The notes under the pieces: generated by a model | What the model was told of the DNA's origin: nothing | What the model saw: only the letters and a program-made list of their open reading frames with translations | Database searches by the model: none | Position numbers and translations under genes: made by a program | Assembly (NCBI GenBank): GCA_025345505.1 | Contig: JANVCC010000048.1 | Location: 5,582,528 to 5,646,527 of the forward strand | DNA: 64,000 bases | Direction of reading: 5' to 3' | DNA from: Todiramphus chloris collaris | Taxonomy: Eukaryota; Chordata; Aves; Coraciiformes; Alcedinidae | Shown here: positions 1 to 14,200 of the stretch, piece after piece | Layout: each line of letters begins with the position of its first letter | Position numbering within the stretch: position 1 is the stretch's first letter

Positions 1-3000
1 TGCATGGGAATTACACCAGCTGGACAAACCCAGCAGGGACTACACCTGACAGTCAACAAAATGCCAGTTCTGCTCGGTTTGCAGTAGCGACGGGGTTTGT
101 CGTTTCCTACACTGCCTACACGCCCAGCCTCTCCGACGGCTGACGGGGAATCGCTGCTGCTTGCTTCTCTGGGCAAGATTATAATTTCATCATTTCGGAT
201 GGAAACAGCCACAGAACCAGATTAGCAGTCGGAGCTTGTGGAGCCGTTTGCCAAATGCTTCTTGCTCTATAAGCAACGATGTTTTTACAATGGCATTTGC
301 CACAGCGTTTTTGCAGCCACGTTTAGACGCTCCTTTTACAAGCACATGCAACCACATAGAGAATGCAGAAAATCTTTACCTTCCATGCCCAGAGGAGAGA
401 GCCTGGTTTCCTCTCATGGATCAGAAGTAGGATGAAAAACAAACCTGGGAAAGACCCTCGAACAGACTCATCTGCTGGGAGTTGTCTAAATCTCGAGCCT
501 GCTCCCGCTAGCAGCTCTAAGTTTGCACTCTGAATAGAGGCTGTGTTATTTTAACCACAGGATTTCTAGTCATGGGGGAGGAGAGATGGATTAGGTACGT
601 TTGCAATCTAATGCTTACATTTACCTCAACTGAAACGAATTACTTTAAGCCTGATGTAAATAAGTACTGCTAAGATATAAATTTCAAGAGCCTACTAACC
701 AATTATGCTTAAACTAACATGCTAAATAACTGTGGAAAATTCCAGAGGAATAAGATAACATGCTTTTGTGTTCTTTCCTAAATAAAAGGCATGTGTGGAA
801 TTTCATGATAGATACTAGAACAAGTGAGGGGCAGCAGCAGAACTGTGCAAACTAACCTATGTAAGGTGCCGTACCTCGTAAAACAATATTCCTAACACCT
901 GTTAGGAGGGATTTCAGCAAGAATCCCATCAATCTGACTTTTCCTGGCTTGGAAAAAGTACAGATCTGAGGGATTTAAATTTAATATTTCAAAAGAGCAA
1001 ACAAAGCTCTTTAAGGTAATAAGGTAAGATTTTTAAAGGCCACAAGGTCTGTAGATCTGCAGGAGCACAGACATTAGCCCACTGAACAAGTGCCATCTCC
1101 AACAGGGTTATAAGCTTGATACCCTCCCTGCAGCTTATGGATTGCTACAGAGGTTATTAAATGCAGGCAAATTGTGCCCGGGACACAGGTATGGGGTTTT
1201 TCTTGATTGCAGCTCAAACTCTGCCTTCATTTCCTGGTTTCTGACACCTTGGTGCCACAGCTGCTGTGACTGGAAAGCATGGCTATGGTCCAGGCTTCCA
1301 GGGCCACCTCACAGCTGATGGAAAAGAGATCTGCTAAGATCCTGAGAGGTATGATTTGTAAATAAAACACATCCATACACTTTGGGACAAACTGAGGAAA
1401 AAAAATCGGACGCAACACGCTAGAGGGAAGGGGACAAATTCCCATTTGTCTTTGACAGCAGAGGCTTCAGGAACATGAGTTTAATTCCATTCTGAATGAA
1501 ACCTGGCACTATAAATAACTTTCTCTTACACTTACATAACTCTCTTCATCCCAAAGCATTCCCGAGTGCTTTGCAGATGTAATCATCCCATCTGAAAACC
1601 GCAGGCGGGCCTCCCACCCTGCCATGGAGGATAATGTGCCCTCGGCAACGCTGCCCGCTCTGGGCAGGAGGGAGGCAGAGGAGCACTCAGCTGGGGTGTC
1701 ACAGCTCTGGGGTGTCCCCTACTCTTGGGGTGCTGGCCGGGAGCACGGGGTGACAGCTGGTTGGGTCTGCTGACAGCTTTAACGGCTGGCAGTGGTTAAA
1801 AGCCTGTCACCCAGCTCATCCCACAGGTTCCCAGAATGGACTAGGTCATCTCCAGAGATGTTGGCCTGCTTCCCAGAGCTCAGGCTGAGTTCTCGGAGCT
1901 CTCTCCAATGCTTGGCTCAACATGGCTCACCTGAGCTTGGCTTTCTGTAGGGTAGACAAGTTGGACCCCAAGCATCTGTGCCAGGGGCGGGGATGTGCAT
2001 CTGAGATAGAACTAAAATGCCTCCAAACCTCCTATTGACATGCCTGTAGCCCCTCAACCAACTTCACCTTCCACCAGCTGAGCAGCTCACTTCATCCCAG
2101 TTGGCTTTCTTCAGCATTGCTGCAATTGCCATAAGATCAATTCCAGTGGTATTTCCCAGCTATGGGTTCCACCTCATCCTTGCATGGGATCCCACAAGGA
2201 AAGAAGACTGGAGAAATGCTCCCAGGGCAGGGGCAGGTTTACTACAGGCCTCCTAAGGGGAGCTCCAGCTGGAAGAGCCCAGGCCTCCCAGTTCAAGCTG
2301 TTGGAGGAGACTTCAGAAAGAACACAATCCATCTCCTTTTCTTGTGCCCCCGGCTCCACCTGGATGGAGGATCTTTGCATGCACAAAGGAAGTTTCTGTG
2401 CTGCGGAGGGGCATATTTTTAATTTTTGCTTAGCTGGCTCGATAGGAAACAGCAGGAGGAAGAGAGGCCAGCAGAAGCTGCTCTGCAGGTTGACCTGAAA
2501 AGAGCCCATTTTTCCAGAGAAACTAAAAAAAAAAAAAAAAAAAAAAAAGTGGGAGGGGAGAAAGTAAAAATAATTTTGAATTAAGTGAAAACATTTGGTA
2601 CTACGGTATAGTTTGTTTTTTCTAGTTTATCTCTTTGGTCAGACTGTACACAATTAAAAAAAAAGAAACAAAAACAACCCAGCACTTTAAAAACAAACAT
2701 AAATGAAATGAAGTGTTTCATTTCTAAAATGTCAAGGCAAGAAATTTAAGTCTTCCACATCATTGCTGGTTCTTTGGAACGTGGAGAAAAGTAGTAACGG
2801 TGGGATGAGTTTGGTGTTCATTTCCTTTCTCCTCCTTCACAAGTCAATAAGTTGGACCCAAATTCACAAACCAGTTCTTTCAAGTTTGTATTTTTTACCA
2901 AAAAAAAAAGAAAAGTGTCATTCTCTCTGAAACCTTTATCAGATGCGGGCTCAGACACAGCAGCCAGCATTTGGAAGTCAAACACCTGCCTGTTGATGAA

Positions 3001-6000
3001 GTTTGCTATTTTTCCCTCATGCCTTGAGGCAGGTCAGACCTGTTCCCTACCTGACATGTTCTCCTACTGCAATGCAGACCACAAACGTGTCCGCTGCCTC
3101 CAAAACAATGTCAGCTCTGCATAGTTGCCTAGAGCACTTTCCCTCTTCATCCAACTCTAACATCATGGATCTTAGCTGGAATCCCTCTTTCCCAAGTGTA
3201 AATAGCAACAAGTTATTCCTGGTCTGTGAGAGGAGCATCCCCTTTCATCACCCTCTGCCCCATAACCACACCAAGCTGGGGTCTGTAAGCTGCACTCCTC
3301 ACTTGCCTCCCATTAAAGCCTACAGAATAAAACATGGCCCATGCTAGAACTATTTAGGGATTCAACTTTGCATCTCAGTCAGTGCTTGGCTGTATTGAGC
3401 AACAAATGAAAGGAACTGTACAATGAAGTCCAATTTTGCAGCAGCAAGAACTCCCACTCTGGCCTCCTCTTCTGAGATAATGGGATGAACTCATAATAGA
3501 CATTGTCTATTGGAAATTAAATGTTACAAGAACCTGAATACTTGGCCAGCTATTTTGCATGTTTTCACTCTTTTCTTATAAAGTGAACAGAGAATTAGAG
3601 GTAAAAAGTTAGTATTTCTTTTGAGTTAGGGAATCACTTCTAGAAGTGATATTGTCAGTCCACACCGTTAAAAGATCTTTCATTGAGAGCCACACAAAAG
3701 CACACAATTGATCTAGAAAACACAAACTTCTGGGGGGAAAAAAAGCCCATTTTCACACTTCTGCCCTGAAATGGTGACATCTGGTATTTACTTCTGCTGT
3801 AAAAGAAAACAAATGTTCTCTTTAATCAAATACTCCAGGAAGTGTGGCCCTGAACCAGCCGCTCCTGATGTCAAGTGCCATGAGACACGAAATTGTGATA
3901 GCTGTTGAAAATGAAAAAAATAGCAAGACAAAAAGTGAATTTAAGGTGATGTGTCTTGAATTATTTTCTTTCTGGACTAGCAGCGCTTGCTTCTGTTCTA
4001 TTTATTTCTAAAATTATGTCAATCAAACCATTAAGCCACCAGAAAACTCCAAAGGACGTGACAAGCTAAAACCAAACGATCTTGGAGTTAATTCAGCTTA
4101 ACCAAGAAAATTCCAACAAAGAGTTTCCCTAAAACGAAGTGTGTGCAGTTCTCAGTTACAAGCCCAAAGTAAAGCCTTGTGGGCTTTGCCACGGCTCTGT
4201 CAGGATGAAAAAACTCAAATCAATCTCATTCTGGAATGGGTACTTGTGGAGAAAGGATTAAGTGTCACAGCTTACCACGGCCCCAACAATCAACTTCTTT
4301 TCTCATGGTGGAAACTTCTGAAGCTGTGTTCAATGTCAGGACACAAATACTGGGCAAAACCTAAAGTATAATATAAACTAACTGTACCTCTGCGGGCTCT
4401 TCCCCTGCAGTGGTGGATCTCGGGGAACTGAAGCACTCTGCAGAGGAGCAAAGGATTAAATGACTGGCTCACCAGGGATCAGGCGTGAGCCAAGGACCTA
4501 CTGGGACTTCAGCAGGTAACCTGCTGTGCTCAGCATGCGATAAGGAAAACTGTGGTCACCCTCAAGACTGGGGTATCTCTCAGTCATCCCAGGAAGGGTT
4601 CAGATGCTGTGCCCAGGGATGCCTTGGGGCAAGGCTCACTTTTATTATTTGAAATGCCAATAACAGAAGTGTAAACATGGTCTGCATCTACAATCGCTCA
4701 GGGTAGGGTGGGAATTTGTGTTGCTTAGCAAGTTCTTTTGGTTAAATTAACAGATTTAGAGAAAATAAGGATAATTCACTCTTCTCCATGGATGCTGAAG
4801 AATGTATCATGACTGTAGCCAAGGTGGCCACCCCGTTGGGTGTATCTCTAACTTTCCTCCCATTAATACCAGAATGCCTGCATTTCATGATGCTTCAAAT
4901 CTGTCCCAGTGCAGGTATGGACCTGAGATCAGGGGTTGCTTTTGCAAAGGAACACCCTGCTTGCAAAGATGATGTACCTGAAATCATTCAGCTGCTGGTA
5001 GTCTTCTTATATCTCCCTGCACATCCCAAAGGCACTGGGAAGCCTGCTCTCCCCAGTGTGCCAAGAAGGATGGTTTTTAAATGCCTTAGTAGGCAAGTAC
5101 CATAGAACAGCTCAGCTTCTGGCAAGGTGATGGGTTCTGGGGGACTTACATGGGCGAGGGCAGCACTATGATACCACAGCAAGGTCAGTACAGTTTCTGT
5201 ACATTGAAGCCAGACTGGCCCAGGAGCACTGGCCTTGATACTTAGCACTGGCATTAGCTCTTTGATGAAGACTTAACCAAAATGTTAATTGTATTGAGCA
5301 GATTTTTGTCCTACTGAGCCCCAAAGCCCTTTGCACTGCTCAAGGTGGGCAGGGTGAGGTGAGGCTGTCTCTTATCTCATGACAGTCATACCAGCCCAGA
5401 GGACATTTCCTCATAGAGAGGGCAGGTCTTTCTCTAGAGCTCTCCAGAGAAATGTGCAAAAGGCTCCTAAAAAAATTGCAAGATCTGCTTTGAGTTGTTT
5501 TTGTGGTTTGTTTTGTTTTGGTTTTTTTTTCCTAAAGCAAGGCAGCTAAGCCAAGGCCAAATCTTGTGCTTTCCAGACAAGTAAGAGACCTGAAAAATGT
5601 ACTTTGTCTCAGAGATCAGGATTTGATCCCCAGATGTAGCACAGGCTCCCTGTATCACTTTGGCAAGTCACTTTGTGATGGATTCTCATACATTTGGCAC
5701 TAAAGCCAAGTTGTTACGATAACTATATAAGGCAAGATCCCCAGAAGAGCTCATTTCCCCTTGTCTGGAGTTCTTTGGAAGAATTAGCCCATTATTTTAC
5801 TTACTAAATGGGAGAGCTCAGCTCTTCTGAAAACCTGCCCATGCTTGGCAGCCCCGAGTTCTTAAGAAACTCCATCATCTTCTCTGCCTCCATTCCCATC
5901 TGCATGTTGAAAGAAACCATCTTTCCTTGGGGCCCTTCATCTGACTTTTCTGTTCCAACCATAAATTCCCCGTGGTGAGACCTCTCTGATGTGAAGTGTC

Positions 6001-8019
6001 CCAGCATCTCTGTAACATCAGGGCACAAACCTCTGATACACACCTGCCTGCCCCTGGTACACAAATACTCACAGGAATGAAACTTAAAGGAGGAAACTGT
6101 ACAGGGGAAGGACACTAAAAAAGGGAACTAAAACACGCTAGATTCCTCTTTGATGCACTTCAATCCATTTTCTCTTGTAAGATCCTGGGTGTTTGGGACC
6201 TGTTTCTGCTTTGTACACTTAGAGGGTTAGAAGGCACATTTTCTGGGAAAGGCAGTGTAAATCCTCTTCAGGTTTTTAAGGATAAGGATGAATAAGGACA
6301 AGAATGCTCTGTTTGGAGAGGGCATCAGAAAGAACAAAACACCAGATTTCCCAGGAAGTACAAAGAATTTGAGTTTAAGGTCAGAGCAAACTGAACTTTC
6401 CTCAGTTTTATGGCCACAGTAGTTCTGCTTGATTTTTTTTTTTGGAAACTGGTGTACATAGCATCGTATTTCTCAGATGCTGGAATTGCTCCTTTGAGCT
6501 GTGGAAGCTCACAAGCAAAGCTGCAGAGATAGTTACACTCAAATAATACACTGCCCCTAGCAGATCAAAACTCATTCCTGCCTGCTTGTGTTCCAGAAGC
6601 CAAGCCTTACTCCATCAATGTGGGTCACTCACTGATGGGCAGTACACAAATATTTAGAGGTGATGGAGGAAACCAGGGATAATTTTGGCAAAGTTCTCAT
6701 AATCAGATTCAGAATTGCTCTAAGACTGAAGAGCTCACAGCAACCTTTCCCACCAAAAAATTGCAAGAAAACGTGATAAAATTAAGGAGAACAGTGCAGA
6801 GGCTGGCAGATTATCTCCCATCTCCATCCTTCACAGATACAACTTGCAGGGCTGACAGGGCAGTATTTTTGAAACCTTGAGTGCCTTATAGAAAGCTATA
6901 AGTACCAGTGGCTGCTTCTAAAGCCAGGGCAGTTGGCACTTTATGGGCCAAATCCTGCTCTTAGGGCAGCTCTGCCTGCAGACCATGCTGTGGATGTACC
7001 TGCACGAGCTGCTGGGGAGCTTACAAGAAACCAGCTGCTGATGGAGCCAGGGTCAGCCCCGACTCATGGCCTGCCATTTCCACCCCACCACAGCAAGTCA
7101 GAAAACTCACACAGAGACATAAGTCTTATTCTGGGCACTGGCCAGTTCTATATGGAGAAAGTATCCCAAGGACATTAGCAACTGCATCCACATTACATGT
7201 CTTCATACAGCACCAATCCCCACTCCTGTGCTTGCCCCCATGCTGCCATTTCAAGGTGAATTTTCAGTACTTAATCACCATGTGGTCAGGGAGGACTTCT
7301 TCACAGTGACAGCCATGCAGTGGAATTTCCCACTGAATAAAAGGGGACATGAAGACAGGAGTGGGAACATTTACCTGAGCAAAACCAAGGTGCAGATGTC
7401 TCAGCAGCACATGTTACCCCCTCGTATGGATGCTCCTGAGTTTGAAGCTGGTGTTGTTATACTTTAATTAACAAGGCAGGTGGGGATTTGCTCACCACCC
7501 TTTTTGCAACACGTTTCACATCTCTACAAGAAAACAATGTCAGATTGTGCTGGGCTGTCCAGGGAGTGGCCTGGATACGGAGCCTTTCGCTTTTAGCTAA
7601 TCTCTTCAAATCTGAGCCAGGAGGAGTTTGAAGCTCTTACGCTCTGAGAATTACTTGGCAGCTCAAATTAAATTAATTAGGCCAGGCTACAGAAGATGTG
7701 ATGTTGTCACAGCAGGGTCGGCAGCAGCCCTACTCAGCATCCTCATCCCCCTTTGTGGATGGGGCAGAAACACTACACCCCATCCACAGGCACGTGAGGA
7801 CATGAGTGAGATATTACAACCCTTTTCTTCTCAGAGCACAGCTGGTTCTCCAGGCACAAAGCCAGGATGCTGTGCCCCACCACTGCTTGGTGGCTCCCTT
7901 GCCCACATAGGAGCAAGTCAAGGCTTAAGGGCAGCAGAAGAGAGAAAGACAAGTTGGTGTGTGGCTGAAATTCAGGCCCACTCATTTTCCATTACTGGCC
8001 AGGTTTATCTCCTTGATCA
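1..8019. other. non-coding DNA, no gene recognised
   Basis: There is no exon with plausible splice sites and a recognisable product. About 15 CpG dinucleotides cluster at 60-340, well above the local background, so this edge may belong to a regulatory element. Apart from the A24 run at 2525 no repeat family is recognised. By vertebrate gene order JCAD should lie to the left, but its coding exons are not seen here. Confidence 0.6.
2525..2548 (+). repeat. A24 homopolymer
   Basis: This is a run of 24 A residues. No retroposed gene body is recognisable upstream, so it is not called a retrocopy tail. Confidence 0.9.
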
Positions 8020-8240
8020 CCTTTTCCTTTTCCTTTTCCTTTTCCTTTTCTTTTTCCTTTTTCCCTTTCCCTTTCTCTTTCCCTTTCCCTTTCCTTTTCC
8101 CTTTCCCTTTTCCCTTTTCCTTTTCCTTTTCCTTTTCCTTTTCCTCTTCCTTTTCCTCTTCCTTTTCTCCTCTTCCTTTTCTCCTCTTCCTTTTTTCTCT
8201 TTCTCTTTCTCTTTCTCTTTCTCTTTCTCTTTCTCTTTCC
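8020..8240 (+). repeat. 221-nt uninterrupted pyrimidine tract (hexamer-based microsatellite)
   Basis: There is not a single purine over 221 nt. The tract passes through blocks of related hexamers: CCTTTT, then CCCTTT, then mixed CTCTTCCTTTT units, and finally a clean TTTCTC block. The complement is a pure purine strand. Mirror-symmetric segments of this kind can form intramolecular triplexes. Long open frames in all registers here are artefacts of stop-free composition. Confidence 0.95.
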
Positions 8241-11200
8241 ATCTTCATCTGAAGAATTATCATTATACTTGTTAGCAATACTCAGAAGCAAAGCAGTTAT
8301 CCTGTGATTATTCCAACGCATCTATGTGTGTTGGTTTTCCAGAATAACAAAAGGTCTATAAACAGGGATTTTTTAAAGATCCTTATTTGGGGCAGGGAAG
8401 AAAAACACTCTTCCACTCTGGGAGAACTCAGGAGATCTGAAGCAGCTTAGGAAAGCTCTGATGTGAAGGAGCAGAGGTACCTGCCTGGTTTGCCCAGCTC
8501 CCCTAGGGGGGCAGCTCAGAGGCAAACGAGGAGGGGGCCCTTAGGCAAAATCAGCTTCTGTTCTGCCACTGCTGTGGAGATCTGGGGCCCTGGGCTGCAG
8601 AGGAGCTTTGTAGCGAGAGCCCCCATGGCAAAACTAACAGGTTTTAACTCCCTTCTGCTGCAATCTGTCAGAATCGACACATTCCCTCAGAATATTCCCA
8701 TTTTGACCAACTGGCATTTTCAAATGGAAAAAAAAAAAAAAAACCCATTCATCTGGAAAATATCCAACCGGATCTAGTCCTCGGGGCACACTGCACTGAT
8801 ATGCTATTTCTGCACTGGAGACTGGCATAGCTTTCACAAGGAAAGGAATCCAAGAGGAGCCTTAACAATGAACCACGACCAGCGTCGGTATAATAAGATA
8901 GCAAAAATCTGTGCATTAGCAAACCCAGGAGGTGCCGTGAGTATGATGGTAGCAAGCTCACATCAGCTCTTGTGGTAATGATGTTTAACTGATCGATATA
9001 CTCAAAGTCCCATGGAAACCAAGCTGCCTGAAAACAAGCCTGCTCCTTCTCCTCCCATTTAGACTCAATGGCTAAGCAAAACAGCAGAGGAAAAAATAGC
9101 ACGAATCAGACAAAGTCCCAACCTAGTTTTTACTGCCCCTTTATGCCTCCTAAAGAAAGACAACTTGCATCAGTCTGAAGATAAAAATGATTTCTGAATT
9201 TAGGGAACCAAAGACTGGAGCATTTTGTTAATCTCCACTTCCTGTGCATAGGAGATTAATCATAACGCTGTTTTTCAATATGTCACACAAGCATGAGTTT
9301 CAAGCTTTTTAAATAAAATAGTTCATTTGCTCCGTTCTACAGATAAAGAAACAGAAATGTGGGAGGTTAAATTGCTGGCTTTAAGACACGCTGGGGATCA
9401 TTGTCAGACTGATGACTCAGGGAGCAACTCCTGACCTGTTCCTGATCCATCTGACTCTGCTACCCCAGAAGTCCACAGCAGAATAATTCAGGTGATATGT
9501 CTGGTGTCGGTGGTCTTACCATTGCCTGCTCAAACCCACTGGCAAAAAAAACAGGTTCATAGAACTTACCATCAAACTAAACAAACATTGTCCTTCCAGT
9601 GACCCCGCTCTTTTCACAGCTTCCCTTCTCCATCTGCAGCAGTCTCATGCTGTCATGGTGTGTTGCTCTCCTCCAGCACGGCTCTCCCACCGCTGGTCCT
9701 TTGAGGCTCTGAGAAAATTTGGGAGGAGCTGCTAAATTTTCAAGAAGCTGAATTTTCAAGACGCTAACTAGATCGAAATGCAAATCTTAAAAGTGAAGGA
9801 TAACCCTCCCCCTGCAAAAATGTGCCTCCCATCTATCCAAGTGACAGCACTGTGATGCTCGAGGGATTCTGTGTTCACACCTCGTGTAACAGGCTCTGGC
9901 ATTTCTTCAAGGCTGCGATTCCTGGAATAATCTGATTATGTGAAAATGCCTAAGTTTATTTAAGGAAAATGTTAGTATGTCTCTTCTAGGAGGAGAAAAG
10001 CTCAAAAATATGAAACCGAGGGGATCAAAATCCAGGTGGCAAATTAAAAAGCTGTTGGGTGATTGCTTTTAGCTCTTCCCTCAGCTTGCCCTCCCTTGCG
10101 TGGTGCTCTCTCACTTGGGAGAACTTCCTCTGCCTGTTGGGAAGCTCTCTGAGCCACAGGATGTGTGCACTTCTTCCATGAACTACACTTAACACAATAT
10201 ATTAATCGTAAGAACCCCTGCACCAGGCACGTGGCTGCACCAGGAGCACAGTATGAGGTGTAGGGTGCACAGCAGAAGCTCTGCTCTGAACTCAGCAGAA
10301 GTCCACTTGGTGGGAGCAGTGGGCATGGCCCAGGAGTGTGCCGAAGCACAAGCTGCCCAGGAGAGATGGGGAGGTTGCACTTGCCCAAGTAGCCCATGGA
10401 GGTGTTTCCTGAATAGCAGTCCTGCCTTAGGCACAGCCAAAGCCCCATCTTCTCACCCGTGAGAGGAGTCTCTGACACAGGACCATGGGTGACGGATCCC
10501 TTTTTTCCAGTTTGAGCCAGACAAAACCAAATTACTCTTTAATTTTCCTCTGTGGGCTCAGCCAGTGGTCAGGGTAGAGAAGAGCCAGCAGTGTAAGCAG
10601 ATATTGCCACTAATGTGATGTTCATCTTCAGAGCAGCGTGGTGCCTGTGCTGCAGTGGTGGCATGTTGTGTTTCCCACCAGGATCCCTGCTGGGTATCTC
10701 TGTTGAATGGTGCCTGCAGGGTGTGAAGGCAAGCCTGCCTTGTGAGCTGCTGGCCATGCTGGGGAGGCTGTGCAGTGGGCATGGAGGGGCTCAGCCAGGC
10801 TGCGTGGAGGTCTCACATCACCAGCTCCTGCTCAGACTGTGCCGGTGAGGGGACTTTGCTGTGTCACTCTAAACTCCTACAGCTTCAGCATTCCCAGCGA
10901 GTCTCATCAGCCAGCCAGAAGCACCTCACTGCAGAGAAGATGAAAACCTTTAACCATTTCTTTGCACAGATGCTTTTTTTTTTTTTTGCATGAGTTTTCC
11001 TTGTCTGATGCTCAGCTCTCCTCTCTGGTCCCGCAGGGGCAGGATTAGATGATCTGCTGGGCATGCTGCTAGGCACATTTGCTTCCAGCCCTTTTCCTGG
11101 GGCAGCAGGGAGGGACATAATGGAGGCAATCTGCAGCATGCCCATGTAGGAGAATGCAGCGCTGATTAACAACACTAATTAGTTGCTGTGGGAGTGCTTG

Positions 11201-14200
11201 AAGCTATGGATGGAGGCAGCTGCTCCCATGCACTGCGATGCTGCACCTTCACTGCACCGCTTAAATCCAGACTCAGCATCACAGCCCCTGAGCATCTCCC
11301 TTTGCTCACAGAGCTCCCCAGAGCCCTCCCAGGGGCCATATAGTGAGTGCCCTGAAAGCTGGGACTGGGAAGAACCATGTCCTCTTTCATCCTCCTCCAT
11401 TAGTGGTGTCCATTACCCCAACCTCTGATTCCTGAACGCTGATGTCCTCACCATCTTGCACGTGAGGAGCAGATAAGAAGAGGCCAAATGACTGGTTCAG
11501 TGCTGGGGGACTGTGCCTGTGTCCCCAACTGAGCTAAAATAAATATAAATAACCAGAAATTTGACCCAAGAAGTTTTGCCAGTTAAGAAGCAGACACGGC
11601 AATGCTGACCAGTCAAAGAAGGGGTCCAAAAACCTCAGTAGTCCCACTGCTCCTGTCTATAGCTGATGAACAAAAGTGTGCTGGGCACCCCTGGGGAGTC
11701 CCCTTCTGCGTGTCCCCAGCCCTTGGGGAAGTGGGTCCTGGCTGGTTTCTGCTGCTGCAGCCATTCTGTGGGGTGGCTGTTTCTGTTTTGATGGCTACTG
11801 CCCCTCCCTGATGAGCTAAGGGGTTGCCTTGGATATTTTATTTATCAATCTTCAATGGAAAACAATAGTTTTGAAAAATATAATGCCTCTTACCAGTATC
11901 AGATTTTTCAGCTGCCAATACATCTCAACGTACGATCGGAAAATATCAAAATAATGAAAATATTTGTGTTTGAAAGCTTATAACCCCCAGAGTAACTTCG
12001 TTGAAAGAAGAGCAGGGAGGTATTTTTGGCCTGGCAGTTTGGACTTCCTTGCAAGTTTGCATCTTGGATTTGCAGTGTGATGGTACCTTAGTAGGCAAGG
12101 TCCTTGTGTCAGAACGGTGAAGGCACTTCCCACCACCAAGCATAGTTTTTACTTACTCATACTGGAGGGCTGACAGCTAAGAAAGAAATATTTTCTTTTC
12201 CCATTCTTTGTCCTCCTAATTTAAACAGGAGGAAGCTGTCTTAAAATGACTTCACTTCAGCGTGAGACTGGAAATTGTTTAAATGATTGCAGTGAGAAAA
12301 AAAGAACAAAATAACAGAGGAAGGACACATTTTCTTTTGCTGTTGGTGTAATGGCCAGATTACACATGTGCTATTGCTAGGGCTTTCGGAGATAGAAAAG
12401 CTCTGTCCAGCCAAGCTGGTAATCACACCCCCTGGAGAGGTGGTTTTGGAAGTAGGGCTGGTGCCATGGAGGTGGGAAGTACCCATAGGAGTGGGGTGAC
12501 CTTCTCCTCTGCAGCACGTGGAAGGGACTGGAGCAACCCCAGAAATGCAGGACACACCAGAGACGGGCTGTTTCATCTGCTTTCAGGACCTATTTTTTAA
12601 AAAATAAACTCTCTGGAGCAAAAAAACCCAATGGGACACGTGTTGGGAGGGAGCTCAGGGTGCCCGTGGTTGGCCGGGAAGGTTGGCCATGGTGTGCTCT
12701 CCCCAGCAGCCCGAGAGGCTTCGCTGCCTGCCAGTACAAAGGGACCACAGAGACCACAGAGACCAGTGCAACAGCTCACTCACAGCGTGGGATTCATGAT
12801 TTCAGCCATGAACTGGGATAAGGACAGAAGGGACAAGGGCCTGTTTTGACACGGGTGGTATTCAATGGCTGTCAAGTGTACTGACACGGAGGAGAAAAAG
12901 CTACTTACGTAAAGCCATTACAAAAATTGAAAACAATTTAGCACTAATGCCCAGATTTCACTTTACTCTCTGCAGGGAAGATAGAGAAAAAAAATTCTAT
13001 GTGCTCTCAGTTTTCTGTTTAAATGGGCAGGTTTCCTTAGGAAAAGCCTTTGACCTCCTAATAGTTCATACAGAAACACTCCGCTTTACCCCAGCTTTTA
13101 AAAGCTGTTCTTCATCTATCTTAGCTATGCAAGGGAGATGAGGAATATTCAGCTACAAAATGATTGCTTAAACCTTTTCTATTTCAGGACACTACAGCCC
13201 TTCCTGAAAGAGACTTTGCAAAAATTAAGGTTCTGGCAAATGGGTATGTGGGGACTCCTAATCCTCTTGATAATGAGGACACAAGTATTATTGCACTGGA
13301 GAGTGAAATATCTTCTTTTTTTTGTTTTGTTTTCTCTATAAAATAAGAATTCAGCTAATCAAGTCTGAGAAATACAGGAAATCTCAGTTGTAAAAAAACC
13401 CAAATATACCTTTACAGATAATCAGCCTTGAATCCCTCCAGGGTAACAGGTTTCCCAGAAATCTTCCCATCATTATGCAAACTCAACAAAACCCATAATA
13501 CCCATGGCCAGGGAGAGTGGTATCGAGTGCTACAGAAACAGTGCACAAGGTGTCAGACAACTGCTTGCCAAGTGTCTCTTCCTACACTGCACAAGTGGTT
13601 TTCATAAAGCCACCCTCCACTTATGGCCCAGGATGAATATAACTGGAGAGGTGTTGCAGGACACACACCTGAGGATAAAGGCTGCTGTGCAGGGAACAGC
13701 CACAAGCCCTAACGAAGGGCCAGTGTCTAATGAGCTCTACCCACCCCGCTGATTGCAGGGACAGAGTAATGATATGGTCTCACACTCTCCCCGCTGATGG
13801 GATTTCTGGATAATCCATTTAGCAGGCCATGAAAATCCTTTCTCACAAATCAGCAGGCATTGTCAAGTTACAAGCTACCTTAGATAGAGCTGTCTTGTTA
13901 TATGAAGGACTTACGAGGACAGTCACAAACTGAAGTAATAGAACAGACCTGACTGTGCTCTTGGTTTGGATTCAGCCTAAGGCTGCTTGCATTAGCTTGA
14001 GTTATCTGAAAAGGAAATGCCATTGACAGTTGGGATGGGTTGGAATGGCCCTTCGATATACGCAGTTCAATGGAAAAATAAAAGAGCATTTCCTTCACCT
14101 CTGTGGACTCCGCCTTAGAGACAGGCAGAGACACTTATTGCCAAGGACATCAACTGTACTGATATCTGAAGTTTGCTCTTAATTCACCCAGCCTGCCCTT

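Noticed and set aside
7628..8321. Long open frames on both strands rich in Phe/Leu/Ser or Lys/Arg/Glu around 8 kb
   Set aside because: They are produced by the stop-free pyrimidine/purine tract; there is no coding signal outside the repeat.
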